NCBI RefSeq assembly: GCF_016612865.1
Contig: NZ_JAENZZ010000001.1
Span: 1,240,001 to 1,304,000, forward strand
Reading direction: 5' to 3'
DNA: 64,000 nucleotides
Source: Blastococcus sp. TML/M2B
GTDB lineage: Bacteria; Actinomycetota; Actinomycetes; Mycobacteriales; Geodermatophilaceae
Positions 9,449 through 19,299 of the stretch are shown piece by piece (the first letter of the stretch is position 1; each line of letters starts with the position of its first letter). The notes beneath the pieces were generated by a model. That model saw only the letters and a list, made by a program, of their open reading frames with translations. It made no database searches and had not been told where the DNA came from. The position numbers and the translations under genes were made by a program.

Positions 9449-10969
9449 ATGTTCACGTCAGGATTCGATCCGACCGACGTCGGCTGGCGGCTGGGCCGCT
9501 CCTCCCAGCCGCACGGGGTGGAACTGTGGTGCCGCTACGACCGCACGACCGGCGTCTACGGCGAGCAGGGGTCCGGCAAGACCCTCGACCTGCTCGCTCC
9601 CGCCCTGCTGGCCCACCGCGGCGCCGGGCTGGCGACGTTGACCAAGGTCGACGACCTGCTGCTGACCGCCGGGCGGCGGCAGCGGCCTTCCAGCCCCGAC
9701 GAGCCGCCGCGCCCGGTCGCGGTGCTCGATCCTTTCGGCGCCGCGCCGGGACTGCCGGAGCTGGTGTGGGATCCGGTCGCCGGCTGCGTCGATCCTCGGA
9801 TCGCCGAGCGACGAGCCAAGGCGTTCGCCGCCGGCACCGTCGCTGGCGCGGTCACCGGGGGCCGGCAGGACAACGCCGCCCGGTTCTACGCCGCGGAGAC
9901 CGCCAAGGTGCTGCAGGGCTTTCTGCACGCGGCGGCACTCACCGGCCGCACCCTGGAGCACGTCCTGGAGTGGGTCGCCAACCCGGTCGCCGCCGAGCAG
10001 CCCGCCGAGATCCTGCAGCAGCATCCGCACGCAGCCCGGTTCTGGGACGGGCTGCTGATCGGCGCCCTGCACGGCAGTCCGGACACCGTTGGCAACACGG
10101 TGACCACGGTCCAGCAAGCGATGGCGCTGTTCTTCCAGCCGGACATCAGGGCTCGCTGCGTGCCTTCGCGCGGGCGGCCGGCGACCGATCTGGCCGACCT
10201 GATCGCCCGGCAGGGAACGGTGTACCTACTCGGGCGGGAGGACCCCTACGCCTCGGCGGCACCGCTGATGACCGCGGTTGCCGAGCATGTGCTCGACACC
10301 GCTCTGCACGTCGCCACTACCTCGCCCTACGGGCGGCTGACCCCGTCTTTCCTGGCCTGTCTCGACGAACTGCCGTCCACCACGCCGCTGCCGACCCTGC
10401 GGGTGCGAATGGCCAACGAGCGCGCGGTCGGTCTCTCGTTCATCTACGCCGCCCAGACCTGGAAACAGATGGTCGTCTCCTACGGCGAGGATGAGGCCCG
10501 CTCGCTGTTCGGGCTCACCAACAACCTCGTCATTTTCGGCGGCGGCAAGGACGTCCACTTCTACCGGGAACTGTCCGACCTGCTCGACGATGTGCGGGTC
10601 AGCCGCCGGACCGTCACCGACGGGCCCGGCGGCATGGGCACATCCCGCTCGGGCGAGGACGTGCGGGTACTGCGGCCCGGCGACATCCGTCGCATCCCTG
10701 AGCGGCACGCCCTCGTTGTCGCAGGCACCGCGCCGCCGATCATCGCCCGGTTGCGGCGCTGCCTCGACGGCAAGGACGGCCAGCAGCTCGCCACCGAGCT
10801 GGACGCCGCCCGCGCGCGAGCCAGCGGTGCCCGTGCCGACACTGTCGACGTCGAGCAGCGCACGGCTGCCGCGCTGGCCTACGCCCGCGACCACCGGCTC
10901 GGCCCGAGCCGGCACGTTGACCGGGCCGACCCGCCGGCCGCACCGCTGTCCGGGACGCGGTCCTGGTGA
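9449..10969 (+). CDS. VirD4/TraG-type coupling ATPase
   Basis: 506 residues. Walker A (G-E-Q-G-S-G-K-T, residues 38-45), a Walker B-like strand ending in L-D-E-L-P near residue 308, and a conserved Y-A-A-Q-T-W-K-Q stretch typical of the TraG/TraD/VirD4 clan. The protein lacks N-terminal membrane helices, as in soluble actinobacterial coupling proteins that rely on neighbouring membrane subunits. It should bring the relaxase-DNA complex to the channel. I prefer the ATG with an AAGGGAAG ribosome site; a GTG 15 bases upstream overlaps the previous stop. The end overlaps the next start. Confidence 0.85.
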   Translation: MFTSGFDPTDVGWRLGRSSQPHGVELWCRYDRTTGVYGEQGSGKTLDLLAPALLAHRGAGLATLTKVDDLLLTAGRRQRPSSPDEPPRPVAVLDPFGAAPGLPELVWDPVAGCVDPRIAERRAKAFAAGTVAGAVTGGRQDNAARFYAAETAKVLQGFLHAAALTGRTLEHVLEWVANPVAAEQPAEILQQHPHAARFWDGLLIGALHGSPDTVGNTVTTVQQAMALFFQPDIRARCVPSRGRPATDLADLIARQGTVYLLGREDPYASAAPLMTAVAEHVLDTALHVATTSPYGRLTPSFLACLDELPSTTPLPTLRVRMANERAVGLSFIYAAQTWKQMVVSYGEDEARSLFGLTNNLVIFGGGKDVHFYRELSDLLDDVRVSRRTVTDGPGGMGTSRSGEDVRVLRPGDIRRIPERHALVVAGTAPPIIARLRRCLDGKDGQQLATELDAARARASGARADTVDVEQRTAAALAYARDHRLGPSRHVDRADPPAAPLSGTRSW

Positions 10970-11448
10970 TCGTCCTGCCGTTCCCACCGCCACCCCTCGG
11001 GGTGCTGCATGCGCTCGAGCTCCTGGGGAATGCGCGTGGAGGCGACCGCGGGGGAGTGGCCCAAGCCGGCGTCGTGGCAGACCTGGAGCGCCCCTGGGAG
11101 CCGGCCGCCTGCACCGGGGAGCTGGGAGCAGCCGTCTGGAGCTGGTGTGACGACGTCGTGGCATGGATCAATCACGAGTACGCGTGGCGGCCTGTGCAGA
11201 TGGTCCCGGCCTGCTGGCCCCGCCACGCCCACATCGCCCGGGAGCTGCCGGTGCTGGCGGTGCTGCGGTGGGAGGCAGAGAGCGCAGCAGGCCCCCAGCT
11301 GATGGAGGAATGGAACCGCTACGCCTTCCCGATGTTCTGCGAGCGCATGGCTCAAAGACTCGGGGAGAGCACCTGCCGCACCGGCCGGCACCAGGACTGG
11401 CCCGCCGAAAGCCGCTACACCGCCTCCCTCGACGCCTCCCCGCGATGA
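10966..11448 (+). CDS. Trp-rich small conserved protein of the element, DUF4913-like
   Basis: 160 residues with a Trp-rich central part (W-S-W-C-D-D, W-I-N, W-P-R-H, W-E-A-E, E-W-N-R-Y) and a C-terminal C-E-R-M segment. The spacing of Trp residues and the helix preceding W-P-R-H resemble DUF4913 proteins, which occur beside coupling-protein genes in actinobacterial elements; I see the pattern, not a proof. The GTG overlaps the coupling-protein stop (GTGA). Function unknown. It is the last gene of the rightward operon, followed by a hairpin. Confidence 0.5.
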   Translation: MIVLPFPPPPLGVLHALELLGNARGGDRGGVAQAGVVADLERPWEPAACTGELGAAVWSWCDDVVAWINHEYAWRPVQMVPACWPRHAHIARELPVLAVLRWEAESAAGPQLMEEWNRYAFPMFCERMAQRLGESTCRTGRHQDWPAESRYTASLDASPR

Positions 11449-11511
11449 TCAGCGCAGGCACCAGCGGCTCACCACAAGGGAGCGAGAGGACGGAAGCAAG
11501 GGAAAAGACGT

Positions 11512-11555
11512 AGCCCCGGCGACATGACCAGAGGTCAGCGGTCCACCGGGGCTTT
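11512..11555 (+). terminator. nested hairpin at the end of the transfer operon
   Basis: An 8-bp stem (AGCCCCGG / CCGGGGCT) encloses a smaller perfect hairpin (TGACC-AGA-GGTCA) and is followed by three T. It lies between the last transfer gene and the Abi gene, where a transcription terminator is expected. Confidence 0.5.
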
Positions 11556-11585
11556 CGCGAGCACTGTACGCCAAGATGGGTTCTG

Positions 11586-12278
11586 ATGACAACGCCGACG
11601 CCGCCTGCCGTCCCACCGGCCGGTGGCTGGGTGGAGGTCTGGCTGAGCAGCCCGCGATTCTCGGTCTACCTTGCCGCCACAGGCGCGGACCGAGACCGGG
11701 CGCTGGCCCTGTATGAGTGGAACGCCCAACTCAGCGCGGCGCTGATGCACGACCTGGCGCACGTCGAGGTCGGGTTGCGCAACGCATACGACGGCGCCTT
11801 GTCCGCCCGCTGGCCGGGTCCTCCGCACTGGACGCTGGCTGCAAACACCGTCTTCGCGCCGGTCTATCGCAGGCGCGGACGACGCCGCGTCGACGTCAAC
11901 GAAAAGCCGCGGGAAAGCTTGCGCCACGCCATCGCCAACGCTGGCGGTACGGGCGCCCCGCCAGGGAAGATCGTCGCCGAGCTCATGTTCGGCTTCTGGC
12001 GCTACCTCAGCTCTGCGGCGCACGAGAAGACGCTGTGGGTGCCCGCGCTGCACCGTGCCTTCCCGTCGGGCACCGACCGTGCCCTTCATGTCGACGGCCC
12101 GGTGGGTCGCCTTCACGAACTGCGCAACCGCGTGGCCCACCACGAACCCTTGCTGTCTACCGACGTCGCCGGCCGCCTGGCCGACCTGACCGGCCTCGCC
12201 GCGCGCCTCGATCCCCAACTGGGTCAGTACCTGCAGGCCACCAGCTCGGTGCCCAAGCTGCTGACCGCTCGTCCGTAG
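11586..12278 (+). CDS. Abi-like HEPN protein (possible abortive-infection RNase)
   Basis: 230 residues. The C-terminal half contains L-R-N-R-V-A-H-H-E-P, an R-x4-H HEPN RNase motif (R180 to H185) in the form typical of Abi_2/AbiD-AbiF proteins; earlier parts have the E-V-G-L-R-N-A helix that also marks the family. Known members act in phage exclusion by cleaving RNA on infection. It is monocistronic after a hairpin and sits as cargo between transfer genes and the relaxase. Whether it protects the host, or excludes rival elements, cannot be told from sequence. Confidence 0.7.
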   Translation: MTTPTPPAVPPAGGWVEVWLSSPRFSVYLAATGADRDRALALYEWNAQLSAALMHDLAHVEVGLRNAYDGALSARWPGPPHWTLAANTVFAPVYRRRGRRRVDVNEKPRESLRHAIANAGGTGAPPGKIVAELMFGFWRYLSSAAHEKTLWVPALHRAFPSGTDRALHVDGPVGRLHELRNRVAHHEPLLSTDVAGRLADLTGLAARLDPQLGQYLQATSSVPKLLTARP

Positions 12279-12341
12279 GACGAAGGCTAGGGCCGAGCCG
12301 CGCTGATCCTATCGCGGCTCCGCCGGGTTGCAGGAGCGCCA

Positions 12342-13235
12342 TCAGTGTCTGGACTCTCGGCGATCGCCGTGCATCACCCATCGGCGCGAATTCGCAACGC
12401 CGCGCGCGAGAACACTGAGAGCTAAAGGTTCCGTCGTCGCGATTGTTTGTGGAATCGATGGTGGTGATGATGGAGCTGGATCGGTGCCCGTCTCGGTCTC
12501 ATCGTCGGGCGTTGGAGACGCGAGCTGCCTCCTGGTGAAGGAGTCGCCCATCTCGTTGAGCTCGAAGGTTTCTCGCGGTGGGTATTCTAGGCGGTCAGCC
12601 GCACGCTTCATTGTCCTGCCTACGCCGTCGACAGCTTTGGTGAGGTCTTTAATCGCCCCGCGCACATGATGTAGGGAGCCGTCCGGCGCATCCCTGGACT
12701 GCCGCCACTCTGAAATGTCGATCTGCATCTCGAGAACAGGCAGCGGACCATAAGGTCCATCACCTTCGACACAAACGGTGCGCACCTGCGGTTCCTCGGT
12801 CGAGAGCAGATCGTAGCCTGCACCGAGCGTCCATCGGATCACCCGACCTGGGGCGAGTGATCGGAGGCCGGTGGCGAGTATGCGTTGAACCTTCTCGACC
12901 TTGTCTGACTGCTGCTGGCCAGCTGGAAGGGGCGGGTCGAATGTCACCCTCACGTTGCGCGCCACAGTGGGGCCGCTATTGCCGACCACGACGTGCATCA
13001 CGGTGCCTTGCTGCATGTCGGGCTGAATGTCTGCCCATACATAGGGCTGCGATGCATCTCGGGCAAGCTTACGTTGCAACTGTGTTTGCTCGCGTGCGGC
13101 AGCGACCTGCTCACGCTGAATCTGAGTTTGATCATGGGCAGCCTTCGCTTGTTTCGCCGCGGCGCGTGCCGCCCAAACAGTAAACGGCAGCGCGAAGGCC
13201 GAGATGACCAATGCGACGATGGAGATGGCGAGCAT
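12342..13235 (-). CDS. membrane-anchored protein of unknown function
   Basis: 297 residues: one N-terminal transmembrane helix (about 3-24), a coiled-coil rich in Gln, Lys and Arg (about 25-65), then a beta-rich domain (about 66-190) and a low-complexity Thr/Pro tail. Codon use is visibly less GC-rich than the flanking transfer genes, which suggests separate acquisition. No enzyme motif is seen. It is transcribed against the Abi gene, with the stops about 60 bases apart. The layout resembles small membrane sensors or partners in defence cargo, but I do not assign a function. Confidence 0.6.
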   Translation of the reverse strand: MLAISIVALVISAFALPFTVWAARAAAKQAKAAHDQTQIQREQVAAAREQTQLQRKLARDASQPYVWADIQPDMQQGTVMHVVVGNSGPTVARNVRVTFDPPLPAGQQQSDKVEKVQRILATGLRSLAPGRVIRWTLGAGYDLLSTEEPQVRTVCVEGDGPYGPLPVLEMQIDISEWRQSRDAPDGSLHHVRGAIKDLTKAVDGVGRTMKRAADRLEYPPRETFELNEMGDSFTRRQLASPTPDDETETGTDPAPSSPPSIPQTIATTEPLALSVLARGVANSRRWVMHGDRRESRH

Positions 13236-13474
13236 GCTGCAATCTTCCCATCACCTTTGACATGGGAGTCAACACGACTCGGCCGTATAGTCTTTGGCGA
13301 TACGTTCGCGAGGCGCTGTGTCGGACTCCCCCGGAATGCTGGGTACATCGACTGCGATCCTGGTTGCTGAGCGACCCGTGCAGCCGTCCGCACCGGACGC
13401 CAGGACGTGTCCTTGAAGTCGCCGTCAGGCCAGGCCCTGACGGGTGGCAACCTCACGAGCTATCTGCTTAGGGG

Positions 13475-16400
13475 TCATAACCGGTGACGTGTGGTCGGCC
13501 GAGTTGGGAGGAGAGGATGTCGGCCGACGGAGGCAGCCCGCTGGACCGCTTGCGCGCTACCGGCCAGCGATCCCGATCCCGTCTCCGCTGCGGACACCTC
13601 GGAGACGGAGGGCTCCGCCACTGCGTCCCAGTCCGGCTCGGGCGGGCAGCCGGCCGGCACTACACCTGCCGGAACCCGACCATTCTTCGTTCGGGCGTGG
13701 GCGGCGTCGAACACTTCCGACAGCGCAATGTCGGGCGCGATACCGGTGCGGGTCACGACGTGGGTCAGGTGCACCGGCCAACTCGTCGACGGGACGGCAG
13801 CGATGACTTCGGCGGCGCGACGAGCGGCGTGCACTTGACCTTCGACGGTGTCCAGCCGGTCGGCGTAGACGGCGACGCGGGCGTCGATGAGCCCGCTGGC
13901 CAGGCTGGGGGAGGCCGCGAGTGCCTGACGCAGAGCGGTGGCGCCGGCCGTCTGCAGCAGCTCGGCGGGGTCCTTGCCGGCCGGGATGACGAGATGGCGG
14001 GGGTCGTCGCCGCGGGCAGTGAGCTGCCAGAAGATGCGCTGGGCGGCCTGCTGTCCGGCCCGGTCGGCGTCCGTGGCAACGATGATGCCGGACCTTCCGT
14101 CGCCGACGAATGGGCGTAGCGCCTCGGCCTGCGCATCGGTGAAGGCGGTGCCAAGTGGCGCGATGCCGACGTAGTCGCCGTCGCCCGCGAGGGTGACTGC
14201 CAGCGCGTCGAGGGGACCCTCAACGATGACCGGGACGGCGCCGGCGGCCAGTTCAGCGGCTCCTTCGGTCAGGCCGTACAGCTCGCTGCCCTTGGTGAAC
14301 AGGTAGGTCTCGGCGGTGTTGAGGTACTTGGGGATGGCGTGGTCCCCGTCCTGGTCGGGGTTGCGGCGGCCGATCCAGCCGTGGATCTCCTCGCCGTCGC
14401 GGATGGCGAAGATAAGCCGGTCGCGGAAACGGTCGATGACCCGGCCGGTGGAGGCGTAGCTGCCCAGGCCGGCGGCGACGATCTCGGCGTCGGTGGCGCC
14501 GAGGCGGCGCAGGTGGCTGGTCAACGTGGTCCAACCGTCGGGTGCGTAGCCGACGGTGAACCGCTCGTCGCCGGCAAGACCGGTGCCGAGCCGGTCGACG
14601 AGGTAGGCCGGTGCCCAGGAGTCGCGGTACTTGGCGGTGAAGAAGTCGGCGGCCTGCTGGTTGAGCTCCAGGAGGCGCTCCCGGTCAACGCGAATTCCCT
14701 CTTCGTCAGCCCGGTCAGTTGCGGCTCGGTGACTCGGGTTCGCGGCCCGGCGGTCGGTTTGTGCCGAGACGTGATGCTCGTCAGCGGCCGGGTCGTCCCC
14801 GTACAGGTCCTCATGGAGGAGTCCGGTGTCGTCGGGTTCGACAAGACTGGCCAGCCAGTCATCGTCGGCAACTCCGTCGGCTGTAGGCAGGTGTTCGAAA
14901 TCGGAAGGCGGCGTCGCGGGGTTCGTGCGTGCGGCGGATGCCGGGTCGGTGAGCACGCCGACGCGCCACACCAGGGCGGTGGCCAGCTCGTCGGGGCGCA
15001 GTTGGTCGTCGTCGGGATGACCGGCGCGCAGCAGGTCATGGGCCGTGGACAGCACCTGGTCGGGCTGCCAGCCGGCGTCGCCGGCAGAGGTGACGGCGGC
15101 GACCAGCGCGGGCCAGGCTGGGTCGGCGACCACCCGCTCGGCGGCCGCTGGGCCGACGACGTCGGCCAGGACGGGGCTCCAGTCCGGGCGCAGCGCCTCG
15201 GAGACGGAGGTGCCGGTGGCGGTCATCGCGGCGGGGGAGAGCTGCCCGCACAGTCGCCACCACAGCGCGGCGGCGGGCTGCTCGTCCGGCAGGGGACGTT
15301 GGGCGGCGACGGCCTGGGTGAGCGTGGTGATGTCGATGCCGGCGCGGTCGGCGGCGGCGAGCCGCTCGGCCAGGACCGGCCAGTAGGGGTCGCCGGCGAT
15401 GCGTGGGTCGATGCTGTCGACGAGCGGCGCCCAGCGCGCGGTGAGCGCGCGCCCGTCGCCGAGCAGCCGCGTGACCCGGTCGTCAAGCGCTCGCTGGGCC
15501 CGTGCGTCAGCGGCGCGCGGCAGCGCCGGGCCGGTGGGACGGCGGTCGGCGTCGTCAACGTTGTGGGCGGTGCGCCAGACGGCGAGATCGGCGACCAGCT
15601 GGGGATCGCGGTCGATGAGCGGACGCGCCCACGCGGGAGCGCTGGTGGGGGTCCAGGCGCGTGCACGGGCGGCGACGTCGACGGCCGGTGAGCTGACCTG
15701 GTCGGCGGAGTTGGCGAGGTAGGGGCCCCACTCGAGGTCGTCGCCGAGCGCCTTCGGAAGGCCGGGCAGCCACGGCAGGGGGCCGGTCTCGGCCGAGTGG
15801 CGCCCGGTGGGGTCGATACGCCAGTCCAGGACCGCAGCCACATCGCGGGCGTCGTCCAGACGTCGATCCGAGGTCAGGGCATGCCGGAGGACATCGGAGG
15901 GATCACGACCGGAGACGGCGCACAACGCCAGGTGTGCGCGCAGGACGGGGAAGGCCGCCTGCATGGTCAGGCCCGGCATCGCGGCGTCGGCGGCGGCGTC
16001 GATAGCCTCGAGCGCCTCCAGGCCCAGGCGCTCCTCTGCGGCGGTATTGAGCGCGTCGTAGTACCGGTCTGCGGCGCGAGCGAGCAGAGCGGCGGGATCG
16101 GTCAGCTCGCGGGCTTGGCTGGTGGCCGAGGTCGGTGAGCCGTCGCGAGTGAGCACACGGGTCAAGACGTCGACGGCGGTGGGCGGCAGCAGCGCGTCGC
16201 GGGTGATCACGCTGTGCGGGTCGCCGTCGCCGGCGGTCGTGAGGAAGAGGTGGTTGGCGTGCCGGCCGCGGGTCAGGGCGACGTAGAGCAGTTGGCGGGA
16301 CTCCTCGCCGGTGGCGACGGTGTAGCAGGTGTCGGCGGTGAGGCCTTGTGCGCCGTGCACGGTGGTGGCGTAGCCCAAGCTGACGTAGTCGCTGACGTAG

Positions 16401-19081
16401 TCGGCGGGCAGGGTGAGGTGCCGTCCGGTGCGCTGGTGAACGACGTCGAGGGCGCCGGTGTCGTAACCGGCGCTGACCGTGAACCGGTCGCCGTTCTTGA
16501 CCCAGTCGGTGGCGCTGATCGGGAGGGTGCGCTCGTTGCGGCGGGTGATGACCGCATCGCCGGCGGAGGCTTGTGAGGCGTCGGCGAGGGTGACCTGGGG
16601 ACCGATCGCGCCGTTCTGCTGGGCGAGGCGGTCGCGGCGGGCGCGGGTGTTCAGTTCGGCGACCAACTCTCGGGTGGGCGCCAGCATGATGGCGTCGCGG
16701 CCGGCGGCGCGGTCGGCCGACCAGGCGGTGTAGGCGTCGTCGGTGACCGTCGCCAGGTCGCCGACGTGCACCCGTCCGTGATCGACGTAGTAGGCGAGGG
16801 CGGCCGGGTCGCCGTCGCGCAGCGCCAGGGACGCGGCGCCTTCGGCGTGGTCGGGAGCGCCGGTCTCGGGGTCCGTGAACCGCAGGACCTGCGAGATGGT
16901 GACTGCGCCGCGGGTGGCGGCGATGTCGCGCAACACTCCGCCGGCGCCGATCGCGGCCAGCTGCTGGTCGTCGCCGATCAGCCGGACCGACCCGCCGGCC
17001 TCGGTGACGAATGCGATCGCCCGGGCCAGGTCGGGAGTGCTGGCCATGCCGGCTTCGTCGATGACCACGAGGCTGTCCGGGCCGATGCGCTCGACCCACG
17101 GCGGGACGGCGTTGCCGGTGGCCAGTGCGTGGATCAGCTTGGCCAGGGTGTCGGTGTCGGTGCCGACTTCCTCACCCAGCACCGCGGCCGCCGCCGCCGA
17201 GGGAGCAAGGCCGACGACGTTCCCGCCGCCGGCCCGCCACGCCGCGGACAGCGCACGCAGGGCGGTGGTCTTCCCGGTGCCCGCCGGGGCCAGCGCCAGT
17301 TGCACCCGGGCGCCGGAGGTGGCCAGCTCGCGGACGAGCTGCACCTGGCCGGGGTTGAGCTCGACCCGGTTGGCGGTGGCCTCCAGCAGCGCAACGTCGA
17401 CGGCCGCGGCCGGCACCACGCGCCCATCGCGTCGTCCGGCCGCGGCAAGGATGGCGCGCTCGGCGGTGAGGATCGCGGTCGAGGTGTACGGCGTCGAACC
17501 GGCCACGGTGTAGACCGAGCTGCCGTCCGAGCGGCGCAGCGCCGCAGGCTCGGTCACCGGTCCGCGGCTGCCCAACGCCGTCGACAGGGACAGCGCTCTG
17601 TCGACGACGGCGTCGATGGCTCCGTCGAGGTCGGTCAGCCGGATCGCGGCGGCGCGGGCCTGCCGCTCCGCCTCGGCGCGGACGTGGTTCACCTGCCAGA
17701 TCGCGCGCGAGCTCTGCACCGTCGACAGCACGTGCTCGGCGGTCTGGTCGACCCACCTGCGAGTCGGGCGCTTCGCCTCGGGTCCGCGGCGGGGGACGAG
17801 TGCACCGCGGAGGTAGTCGCGCAGGCCGCTCTCCCCGCCCAGCACCGCCAGCGCCTCGGTGCGCCAGGCGGCGCGCTGCTCGGCGTAGGAGCGGGGCTGG
17901 TGCTTGCGCTGCCGGGTCTCAAGATTGGCCCGTTGCGCCAGGGACACGGCCTCTTTCGGCGTCGGCGGCCGCCCGTGGTCGGCCTGGAACTGCGCCGACA
18001 GCTCCGCGCGGCGGGTGTCGATCGACGCCCGACGCGACGACCAGAGGCTGGGCAGCTCGCCATCGACGCCGACGATCTCCCGAACTGGGCGCTTGCTCGG
18101 GTCGGCGTCGGGGCGGTCGGCGAAGCGGACGCCGAGCCGCTCGGTGAGCAGGGCTTGCAGGCGGGTGTTGTACCGCTCGGAGGCGATGACGTTGTTCTTG
18201 TAGAGCAGCCGACCGTCCAGCGCCAGCCACCGCCCGTCGCGGGTCTGCACCTTGTTGCTGACGGCCACGTGGGTATGCAGATCCGGGTCGCCGGCCCGCG
18301 AGTCGCGGTGGGTGAATGCCGCCGCGATCAGCCCGCGTACCTCCACCTGTGCCACTCCGTTGCGCCCCGTGCGGGTGTAGGCGGCGTGGTCCTCCAACCA
18401 GGTCAAGGCGTCCGCCACGGCGTCGGCGTGCGCCCGCTCGATGACGGCGGCAACCTCTGGCGGAGCGATCGCCCACAGCGTGGAGACGCTCTTGACCGGG
18501 CTGAACGTCAGGTCGTACCCGGCGACCGCGGTGGTCGCCTGCCGGGAGATGCGGGCCAGATGGCCGGACAGCTCGCGGGCGTCGGCGGGCGGACGGCCGT
18601 AGGTCTCGAAGAACATCGTCGTCGCCAGCTCGGTGCGGATGCGGGCTCGTTCGTCGGCCGGCACGGGGGCGTCGGCGGGCAGGCCGAGCGCGGTGTTGCG
18701 GTCGCGGAACGCCCCGGCCGAGCGGCGGTGGAACATGTTGGCCTGCTCGTGAATGCGGTAGGGCGCGCCCAGGCGGCTGGCCTGATCGACCTGCTGCGGG
18801 TCCTTGCCGGCGAGCTGCGCGGCGCGCTCGATCTGATCGGCGTTCGGGTGCCGCCCCTCCCCGAACAGCGCGACCATCTGCGCCTCGGTGACCCGGTCAC
18901 CAACCGGAAAATCAGGCACGGCGGCAAGCCCGCGTCCCATCCAGACGCCCGGAGCCTCACCCTTCTCGGTGTAGTAATCACCCAGGTTGTCGAACCCGCG
19001 GGTGGTCGTGTCGTGCGCCGCCACCTGGCGGGTCAGATACGTGTATCCGTCCCCCGCGGTGAGCTTGTGCAGCGTCATCAC
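13475..19081 (-). CDS. MOBF relaxase-helicase with C-terminal DnaG-like primase/Toprim part
   Basis: 1868 residues. The N-terminal TrwC/TraA relaxase domain carries the metal-binding H258...H269-T-H271 motif (D-L-H-T-H) and early Tyr residues. A RecD/TraA-type helicase follows, with Walker A (A-G-T-G-K-T-T) near 600, Walker B (V-V-I-D-E-A-G) near 673 and a T-V-H-G-A-Q-G motif near 908. The C-terminus (from about 1440) looks like a DnaG core: a Y-R-D-S-W entry helix, Y-L-N-T segment, then a Toprim strand V-E-G-P-L-D-A near 1618 and A-T-D-A-D-R-A-G. It should nick oriT, unwind the DNA, and may prime synthesis in the recipient. It is divergent from the next gene. Confidence 0.9.
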   Translation of the reverse strand: MMTLHKLTAGDGYTYLTRQVAAHDTTTRGFDNLGDYYTEKGEAPGVWMGRGLAAVPDFPVGDRVTEAQMVALFGEGRHPNADQIERAAQLAGKDPQQVDQASRLGAPYRIHEQANMFHRRSAGAFRDRNTALGLPADAPVPADERARIRTELATTMFFETYGRPPADARELSGHLARISRQATTAVAGYDLTFSPVKSVSTLWAIAPPEVAAVIERAHADAVADALTWLEDHAAYTRTGRNGVAQVEVRGLIAAAFTHRDSRAGDPDLHTHVAVSNKVQTRDGRWLALDGRLLYKNNVIASERYNTRLQALLTERLGVRFADRPDADPSKRPVREIVGVDGELPSLWSSRRASIDTRRAELSAQFQADHGRPPTPKEAVSLAQRANLETRQRKHQPRSYAEQRAAWRTEALAVLGGESGLRDYLRGALVPRRGPEAKRPTRRWVDQTAEHVLSTVQSSRAIWQVNHVRAEAERQARAAAIRLTDLDGAIDAVVDRALSLSTALGSRGPVTEPAALRRSDGSSVYTVAGSTPYTSTAILTAERAILAAAGRRDGRVVPAAAVDVALLEATANRVELNPGQVQLVRELATSGARVQLALAPAGTGKTTALRALSAAWRAGGGNVVGLAPSAAAAAVLGEEVGTDTDTLAKLIHALATGNAVPPWVERIGPDSLVVIDEAGMASTPDLARAIAFVTEAGGSVRLIGDDQQLAAIGAGGVLRDIAATRGAVTISQVLRFTDPETGAPDHAEGAASLALRDGDPAALAYYVDHGRVHVGDLATVTDDAYTAWSADRAAGRDAIMLAPTRELVAELNTRARRDRLAQQNGAIGPQVTLADASQASAGDAVITRRNERTLPISATDWVKNGDRFTVSAGYDTGALDVVHQRTGRHLTLPADYVSDYVSLGYATTVHGAQGLTADTCYTVATGEESRQLLYVALTRGRHANHLFLTTAGDGDPHSVITRDALLPPTAVDVLTRVLTRDGSPTSATSQARELTDPAALLARAADRYYDALNTAAEERLGLEALEAIDAAADAAMPGLTMQAAFPVLRAHLALCAVSGRDPSDVLRHALTSDRRLDDARDVAAVLDWRIDPTGRHSAETGPLPWLPGLPKALGDDLEWGPYLANSADQVSSPAVDVAARARAWTPTSAPAWARPLIDRDPQLVADLAVWRTAHNVDDADRRPTGPALPRAADARAQRALDDRVTRLLGDGRALTARWAPLVDSIDPRIAGDPYWPVLAERLAAADRAGIDITTLTQAVAAQRPLPDEQPAAALWWRLCGQLSPAAMTATGTSVSEALRPDWSPVLADVVGPAAAERVVADPAWPALVAAVTSAGDAGWQPDQVLSTAHDLLRAGHPDDDQLRPDELATALVWRVGVLTDPASAARTNPATPPSDFEHLPTADGVADDDWLASLVEPDDTGLLHEDLYGDDPAADEHHVSAQTDRRAANPSHRAATDRADEEGIRVDRERLLELNQQAADFFTAKYRDSWAPAYLVDRLGTGLAGDERFTVGYAPDGWTTLTSHLRRLGATDAEIVAAGLGSYASTGRVIDRFRDRLIFAIRDGEEIHGWIGRRNPDQDGDHAIPKYLNTAETYLFTKGSELYGLTEGAAELAAGAVPVIVEGPLDALAVTLAGDGDYVGIAPLGTAFTDAQAEALRPFVGDGRSGIIVATDADRAGQQAAQRIFWQLTARGDDPRHLVIPAGKDPAELLQTAGATALRQALAASPSLASGLIDARVAVYADRLDTVEGQVHAARRAAEVIAAVPSTSWPVHLTHVVTRTGIAPDIALSEVFDAAHARTKNGRVPAGVVPAGCPPEPDWDAVAEPSVSEVSAAETGSGSLAGSAQAVQRAASVGRHPLLPTRPTTRHRL

Positions 19082-19299
19082 GACCCGAGAGTCGCGGTCA
19101 CCTCTGCCACGGTCCGGCCGCGCGAAGCATCGACAAGGGGCGGTTCGGGCCGTGATGCATGAGGTGTGTCAGGTCGCAGAGGGTGGGGTGACGCCTGCTC
19201 TGGTCGCCGGGCTGCTGGGGTGACGCTCAGGTCGGCAGCCGTGTCATGAGGCCGTGTGACGATCCGGGCGGTCGGTCAGCTGGGCGAGCGGAGGAAGCG
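19082..19299. other. divergent gap beside the relaxase; candidate oriT/regulatory region
   Basis: A non-coding stretch between the relaxase start and the divergent small coiled-coil gene. It holds an 11-bp direct repeat TGGGGTGACGC (at 19184 and 19216), 32 bases apart, and AT-poor flanks. MOBF transfer origins usually lie close to the relaxase gene, so this is the best oriT candidate in the window. No nic site can be recognised by eye, and the repeats could equally be regulator sites for the two divergent promoters. Confidence 0.3.
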
